Source: Edaphobacter aggregans DSM 19364 (GTDB taxonomy: Bacteria; Acidobacteriota; Terriglobia; Terriglobales; Acidobacteriaceae). From it: 38,693 nt of DNA. Location of the stretch: assembly GCF_000745965.1 (NCBI RefSeq), contig NZ_JQKI01000057.1, forward strand, positions 1 to 38,693. Reading direction: 5' to 3'. The notes beneath the pieces were generated by a model, which was not told the DNA's origin, did no database searches, and saw only the letters and a list, made by a program, of their open reading frames with translations. This document shows, piece after piece, positions 34,278 to 38,693 of the stretch (the stretch's first letter is position 1; every line of letters starts with the position of its first letter). The position numbers and the translations under genes were made by a program.

Positions 34278-37200
34278 CTACCAGCCCAAGTGCATACCAA
34301 GCTGGATACTTCGTGGATCGAGCGCGCTGTTGATGGTACCGAATAGAGAGTTCGTATTCACGCCGCTGGAATTTGGAGAAAAGCCAGTATTCGGCATGCC
34401 GAGCTGGGGGTGGTTGAACACGTTGAATACTTCTGCTCTGCACTGCAGAATCACGTTCTCCCGGAGCCTGAAATTCTTGGTGAGCGATGCGTTAGCGTTG
34501 GTGTAATTCGGCCCGCGGGTTGCCGGCAGTGTTCTCGGCGCATTTCCAAGCGTGTAATCGGCGGGTTTTGCAAATGCGTTGGTATTAAACCACTGCTTTA
34601 CACTTCGCTTCGAAGCGGACAGCGTCGGATTACCCGCGAGGTTCGGATAAGGAGTACCAGTGAAGTTATTCGAGCCAGTGATAGTTAATGGAAACCCGGT
34701 CTGCCAAGCCATAAGGCCATTCAACTGCCATCCACCGATGGCGAGATAGCGCCACCCATGCGAGTTCTCTCCAAAAGGCAGCTGCCATACGCCGCTGACG
34801 GCCAGGTTCTGAGATACATCGTTGCTATCGAGCGAACGGTCAAGATGGGGGTTATAGCGGCCGATTCTGAAGGCGCCATCGATGCTTTCGCCACTGTCGC
34901 TCGAGCTGGAATCGTCGATCAGCTTGCTTTTGGTGTACGACACCAGGATGGTCAGCCCATGCGAATAACGATGCTCTGCAGTTGCCTCCAGGCCGTGCCA
35001 GATACTGTTGGCACCATGACGGGCAAGAGTAGTAATGCTTTGATAATCAGGTAGCGGAAGCAACGCCTGGCTCTGGCTGATCGTAGGGCCCGATAGGGGA
35101 CCGGTCGAGATTTGGCCAAAGAATGGATTGGGGACCTGGTTCTGCAGCTTCGAGCCGTAGGTGGCCCAATAACTTGGGTCGAGCTGGTTGTACGCGTAGT
35201 TCCCACCCAAAAGCCTGACACCGTGACTACCTACATATCCTGCTGAAACGGTCCACTGTCCGGGCAGTGCGCGCTGCACGGTCAGATTCCACTGTATGAC
35301 GTAGGGAACAGTCGTATCGTGCTCCTGGAAGTAAACGCTTTGTCCCCGATACGCCGTAGGCCCTCCGGCTGCGCCAATCGGAGCAATCAACGAGGATGGT
35401 CCCTGGTTGAACTGGAAAGCAGCGTACGGTCCGGATGAAGAGAAGGTATTCGTCGCGGAAAAGCCGATCGCAGTGTTGTTGGTCTGATGAATGTCAGCCG
35501 ACTCCACGGGGTTGTAGATCATGGCGCCACCCCCACGCACAACCGTACGAGAGTTAGGGGAGTACGCAAATCCAAACCGGGGCGCGAAATAGGGGTAGCC
35601 GTAGTGTACGTAGCTTCTCGGCGCCGTGACGCCGGCATAGACCATCTCTCCGAGCATGCCGGTTTCCGGATTGATCACTGTCGGGTCGAAGGTCGAGAAC
35701 ATATTGTGCCGTTCGGTTGGCGGCCCGAAAAGCTCGTAACGAATGCCGATGTTGAATGTTAGATTGTTCCTGATCTTGTAGTCGTCCTGGGCATAGACAC
35801 CCCCGGCCCACGAGTTCACGGAAAAGCCAGGGTTGATGGTCAGTTGCCCGCTTCCCACTTGTCCGAGCAGGAAGTCGGCAAATCCGAAGCCTGTGCCGCC
35901 CGACGCCTGCGGATTGGCGGTCTGCGCGCCGCTGAAGGTGAACTGACCGGAGGGATAGTTCTGCTGCTGCTGGTTGTAGCGCGAGATGTGGTCCTCAAAG
36001 CCAAATTTGAACGTGTGCTTGCCTCTCACCCAGGTTATGCCGTCCGCGAACTGAATCACAGTGCCGACGCGAACTCCGACAGAGGGTGGACTGGTGTTGC
36101 CGGTGCTGATCATGCCGGAGATCGCCACGGAAGGAAATTCAGTGTCGGGAATGATGGAAGGAAAGCCCAGTTGCCGTGGCCAGTCGCCACCTACGCTCGG
36201 CGCAAGATAGGTGAGATGCTGGCGCACGAAGCTTATCCTTAGCTCATTGAGAATGGTCGGCGAGAACGTGTGCGTCTCACCGATGGCCAAGTTGTAGTTC
36301 TTGCGAGTGTCATTGCGGGCCGAGGGATCAGAGATCCCGAGCCCGTTTCCAGGTGAGTGGGTTTCGTTCAGATTGCCCGCATAGCGAACGAAGACACTGT
36401 CGCTCGAGCTGATTCGATGGTCTCCGCGAATGGCAATGACATCCTGATCAATGGCCCCGGCGGCAGACGAAAAGAAATTGTTTGCGTTTGTATAAGGGTT
36501 CTGCGGAGTGACATTCGGAAGCGGAATGTATTTGAGCACGGCAAGCGAGAGCGGATCCATCCTGTTCGACTGAATGGCGTTGCCCATAAACTGGGTGCGG
36601 ACGAAGCCATTGCCGGCCGGATTCGGTGCGGTCGAGTTCGGATCGTATATCGGAATCAAAGCGCCGGTGCTGGTATAGGTCTGCGAAAAGTCCCCCGAAC
36701 GCTGTAGCTGCGTGGGCACGGTGCTGTAACTGAGGCTGGCGCTGCGCTGGTGCCACTGTTCATAGCCGAAGAAAAAGAAGGTTCTATCGTGCCCGTTATA
36801 GATCTTGGGAATCCACACAGGACCCCCGACTGTTCCGCCGAACTGGTTGTAACGCAGTTTTGGTTTTGCCGAACCCGTCGCTGCGTTCACTACCGCGAAG
36901 CGGTTGATGGCATTCAGAACATCGTTGCGAACAAATTCATATGCCGTTCCGTGCAGATCGTTGGTTCCGGTTTTGGTCGCGAGGTTGACGACTCCGCCCG
37001 AGGTCTGGCCAAACTCGGCCGGCAGGGTGTTCGTCATGACGCGGAACTCCGCGATGGAATCGACCATGGGGACGACTGAAACTTCATTGATCGTGGGAAG
37101 GGTGTCCATCGCGCCATCGAGCAGGAACTGGTTTCCGGTGGTTGAGCCGCCGTTTATTTTCAGCCGTGAAAAACCCTGGTTGCTGGCATCGGCAAATCCA

Positions 37201-37736
37201 TTCGAGCTAAGGGAGGTCGTCTGAACTCCGGGAATCAGCAGTACCAGAGTGAAGGGCTGACGGCCATTCAGAGGAAGCTCGCGGATGCTATGCCCTCCCA
37301 TCACGTTGCCGAGGGAGGACTCCTCAGTTTGTAGTGGCGGTTCTTCGGAGGTGACCGTGACCGTCTGGTTTGCTGCTCCGACAACTAGTCCTGCATCGAT
37401 TCGAAGCCGTTGTGCCACGTCGAGTGTTGCCGAAGTTTGGTGAAAGGTCTGGAACCCCGGTGCGGTGACCGTGATCTCGTAGTTGCCGACGGGCAAGAGT
37501 GGGACCGTATAGGTGCCGTCCTGTAGACTCTGCGCCTTGTATGCCAAGTTGGTCGCCTGGTTCTGGACAACAATTTGCGCATTTGTGACGACTCTTCCGC
37601 TCGAATCGGTGACAGTTCCGGTAATCGTTCCGGTGGCGGTTTGTGCCCAGCTCATTACAAGGCCGAACATTCCGAACAAAACGAAAAGCAGCAGCAACGG
37701 CCTCAACCTTTGTACGGCGAAACGGTGGAGTTGCAT
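34278..37736 (-). CDS. TonB-dependent receptor, Oar-like with carboxypeptidase-regulatory-like domain
   Basis: A 1152-residue outer-membrane receptor. A signal peptide (LLLLFVLFGMFGLVMSWAQ) is followed by a CarboxypepD_reg-like domain (GTITGTVTDSSGRVVTNAQI, about 36-115), a plug (about 140-260, with RELPLNGRQPF, FSRLKINGGSTTGNQFLLDG and AEFGQTSGGVVNLATKTGTN) and a 22-strand-type barrel to the final residues IQLGMHLGW, ending in the aromatic residue expected for BAM-dependent insertion. In Acidobacteria such receptors import large glycans, replacing SusC; no SusD is present here. GGGGAGA precedes the ATG. It is the first gene of the glycan operon (fucosidase fusion, GH13, GH78) and has the shared element upstream. 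Confidence 0.94.
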   Translation of the reverse strand: MQLHRFAVQRLRPLLLLFVLFGMFGLVMSWAQTATGTITGTVTDSSGRVVTNAQIVVQNQATNLAYKAQSLQDGTYTVPLLPVGNYEITVTAPGFQTFHQTSATLDVAQRLRIDAGLVVGAANQTVTVTSEEPPLQTEESSLGNVMGGHSIRELPLNGRQPFTLVLLIPGVQTTSLSSNGFADASNQGFSRLKINGGSTTGNQFLLDGAMDTLPTINEVSVVPMVDSIAEFRVMTNTLPAEFGQTSGGVVNLATKTGTNDLHGTAYEFVRNDVLNAINRFAVVNAATGSAKPKLRYNQFGGTVGGPVWIPKIYNGHDRTFFFFGYEQWHQRSASLSYSTVPTQLQRSGDFSQTYTSTGALIPIYDPNSTAPNPAGNGFVRTQFMGNAIQSNRMDPLSLAVLKYIPLPNVTPQNPYTNANNFFSSAAGAIDQDVIAIRGDHRISSSDSVFVRYAGNLNETHSPGNGLGISDPSARNDTRKNYNLAIGETHTFSPTILNELRISFVRQHLTYLAPSVGGDWPRQLGFPSIIPDTEFPSVAISGMISTGNTSPPSVGVRVGTVIQFADGITWVRGKHTFKFGFEDHISRYNQQQQNYPSGQFTFSGAQTANPQASGGTGFGFADFLLGQVGSGQLTINPGFSVNSWAGGVYAQDDYKIRNNLTFNIGIRYELFGPPTERHNMFSTFDPTVINPETGMLGEMVYAGVTAPRSYVHYGYPYFAPRFGFAYSPNSRTVVRGGGAMIYNPVESADIHQTNNTAIGFSATNTFSSSGPYAAFQFNQGPSSLIAPIGAAGGPTAYRGQSVYFQEHDTTVPYVIQWNLTVQRALPGQWTVSAGYVGSHGVRLLGGNYAYNQLDPSYWATYGSKLQNQVPNPFFGQISTGPLSGPTISQSQALLPLPDYQSITTLARHGANSIWHGLEATAEHRYSHGLTILVSYTKSKLIDDSSSSDSGESIDGAFRIGRYNPHLDRSLDSNDVSQNLAVSGVWQLPFGENSHGWRYLAIGGWQLNGLMAWQTGFPLTITGSNNFTGTPYPNLAGNPTLSASKRSVKQWFNTNAFAKPADYTLGNAPRTLPATRGPNYTNANASLTKNFRLRENVILQCRAEVFNVFNHPQLGMPNTGFSPNSSGVNTNSLFGTINSALDPRSIQLGMHLGW

Positions 37737-37775
37737 TGACTATCTCCCCTTGTGATCCGGTTTTTTGTTCATGCA

Positions 37776-37880
37776 AAGATTGCACCTGAATTGTCCTTTG
37801 CACAGTCTCCAGCTGTAAATGTTACGCTGTTACCTTTTATTTTCAATAAGATAGATGTCAATTCGAGTAGGAAAACGACG
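37776..37880 (-). promoter_or_regulatory. Shared 105-bp upstream element, copy 2
   Basis: This is the counterpart of 18587-18691, oriented toward the TonB receptor gene. Read on the minus strand, TTGACATC is followed by the same core GGTAACAGCGTAACATTTAC (37834-37815) with GTAAC repeated at 8-base pitch, then CTGGAGACTG and GGTGCAATCTT at the near end. The core lies about 79 nt from the start codon. Its far edge meets the IS481 debris, so the element survived while the insertion sequence upstream was cut. The role as promoter and operator is inferred from conservation and position. Confidence 0.7.
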
Positions 37881-38091
37881 AGCGTTGCTGTCCGAACTCA
37901 CGGCAGAGATCCGAAACTGACATCTCCTCCTTTTGGTAGCTCGACAGAAACTGCAGGCGTTGATCCACGATACGGCTCACTTTCCAGGGCATACCGCATC
38001 ATCGTGCGTAAGACCAAAGCTGTGGAACCATCGGGGTTCCGCTTCGCTGTAATGCATGTCTCCGGTCTGTTTTGTAAAGCATCTCCCCGGT
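37858..38091 (-). mobile_element. Truncated IS481-like element (transposase N-terminus and one end)
   Basis: The minus strand from 37992 encodes MPWKVSRIVDQRLQFLSSYQ then KEEMSVSDLCREFGQQRSS and stops at 37858 after 44 residues. This is the N-terminal helix-turn-helix of IS481-family transposases; the rest is missing. Upstream, two copies of a 19-bp motif, TGTAATGCATGTCTCCGGT (38048-38066) and TGTAAAGCATCTCCCCGGT (38073-38091), resemble the subterminal repeats of such elements. The break falls where the shared promoter element begins. Because the transposase has no catalytic domain, this piece cannot move by itself. Confidence 0.72.
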
Positions 38092-38169
38092 ATGCTCAGA
38101 AGCTCCGCCTCTGGCGCGCGCAAGAGGCACCCTAATCTTCCGCGCTTCGCTTGTGCAGACCTCCGCTTC

Positions 38170-38442
38170 GCAACGATTGTCAAGCCATGCGATCAGCAAG
38201 CGGATTCGTATATTGCGCTGCGCAATGCCCTTCGGGATACTCCAATAAAAGCTGCTGAAGTGTCAGTTAGCTCCCAACCTACTGCTTCACCCGCGAGACC
38301 GGCAAAACCACTTCCCTTGGGCAGCTCCATTGTTTTCGACGGCTTTACTCATTACGGCCAAAGCACGTTCATCTTTGACGGTGGCGAGGTTAGTAATTGG
38401 GGTTCAAAAGATGCTGATCTAGTACTGTGGCCGCATGTATAG
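38170..38442 (+). pseudogene. Unidentified gene fragment
   Basis: An open stretch ending at 38442 reads DSYIALRNALRDTPIKAAEV, a Pro/Ala-rich part, then GSSIVFDGFTHYGQSTFIFD and GGEVSNWGSKDADLVLWPHV. The second half looks like real protein sequence, but I do not recognise the family. There is no clear start or ribosome site because the upstream side is IS481 debris, so it is probably the surviving C-terminal end of a gene. The remaining bases (38092-38169 and 38443-38494) show only a GCCTCT/AGAGGC hairpin near 38110. Confidence 0.35.
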
Positions 38443-38494
38443 GTAACCAATGTAGGCGCTTGTTGGGTTCTGGTGCTGGCTGTATATCTGGGGA

Positions 38495-38693
38495 GTGAGC
38501 AGAGGCATACGACTTCAGATTGAACTCAAGCAGCGAGATCGACAGCAGATCGATCAGTTGTTAGGAGGCGGGTTGCAGTCGGTACGCACGACATTGCGCG
38601 CCTTGGCCTTGCGTCAATTGGATCAGGGACAGTCCACGCCTGCGGTGGGAGCCAACCTGGGGCTTTCCGCCAAGGCGGTATGGCAGATCGGCA
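38495..38693 (+). CDS. IS630-like transposase, N-terminal part, cut by the window edge
   Basis: From the GTG at 38495 the frame reads SRGIRLQIELKQRDRQQIDQ then LLGGGLQSVRTTLRALALRQ and LDQGQSTPAVGANLGLSAKA, ending VWQIG at the window edge. An alpha-helical lead followed by a helix-turn-helix of the 'alreadly short Arg/Leu-rich, STPAVGANLGLSAKAVW' kind is typical of IS630-family transposases and related helix-turn-helix proteins. The catalytic DDE part lies outside, so the family call is provisional and completeness cannot be judged. Confidence 0.6.
   Translation, partial: MSRGIRLQIELKQRDRQQIDQLLGGGLQSVRTTLRALALRQLDQGQSTPAVGANLGLSAKAVWQIG

Noticed and set aside
34165..34443. N-terminal extension of the oxidoreductase-fucosidase frame
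   Set aside because: It overlaps the end of the receptor gene and would bury the signal peptide; the ATG at 34164 has a good ribosome site.
37752..38135. Plus-strand reading frame over the receptor upstream region, and the similar minus-strand frame at 18505-18714
   Set aside because: Their peptides resemble each other (AQSPAVNVTLLP versus AQSPGVNVTLLP), but this comes from the shared regulatory DNA, not from a protein. The orientation is antisense to the downstream genes and neither has a ribosome site.
1..38693. CRISPR array
   Set aside because: No regularly spaced direct repeats with unique spacers were seen; the repeats found are coding modules, REP-like hairpins or IS ends.

Overview
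The window looks like an acidobacterial chromosome of the Terriglobia type (Granulicella, Terriglobus or Edaphobacter-like). The reasons are gene families typical of that group: a large Oar-like TonB-dependent receptor with a carboxypeptidase-regulatory-like N-terminal domain, a relic of an ADOP-type MacB permease, MBG/Ig-like/post-COAP-1-type secreted proteins, and a winged-helix regulator anchored in the membrane. The genus call is inference only.

Positions 1-10972 look like ordinary chromosome with high third-position GC. In order: queA behind a DUF374 acyltransferase gene (both minus), a PIN toxin/ribbon-helix-helix antitoxin pair (plus), an ABC-2 exporter (permease and ATPase) with a small secreted protein upstream (minus), recG (plus) carrying an in-frame REP-like insertion, a single-domain response regulator (minus), a hairpin-rich segment without a gene, a PhzF-family gene (minus), a 1-Cys peroxiredoxin (plus) and tRNA-Cys(GCA).

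From 11068 onward the window has the character of an integrated island. A tyrosine recombinase starts 95 bp after the tRNA-Cys, followed by an excisionase-like gene and a LysR regulator. A group II intron relic (domains V and VI only) follows. Next comes a minus-strand operon for a 6-deoxy-hexose, probably L-fucose: a COG3254-type mutarotase, an L-galactose/L-fucose dehydrogenase-like aldo-keto reductase and a zinc alcohol dehydrogenase. A membrane-anchored regulator and a 1606-residue secreted beta-helix/Ig protein run on the plus strand; the latter has a decayed tail of about 1.5 kb.

A second minus-strand group (37736 down to 25616) is a glycan-use locus: TonB-dependent receptor, an FAD-oxidoreductase/GH29 alpha-L-fucosidase fusion, a GH13 alpha-glucosidase-like enzyme, a block of gene debris and a GH78 alpha-L-rhamnosidase. 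IS481 debris, an unidentified fragment and the start of an IS630-like transposase close the window.

Working model (inference): the receptor imports a fucose- and/or rhamnose-decorated glycan, periplasmic enzymes trim it, and the released L-fucose is epimerised at the anomeric centre and oxidised. The receptor gene and the 1606-residue protein gene share a 105-bp upstream element with a GTAAC direct repeat, which suggests co-regulation. The most unusual items are the oxidoreductase-fucosidase fusion, this shared element, and the amount of gene debris around the locus.
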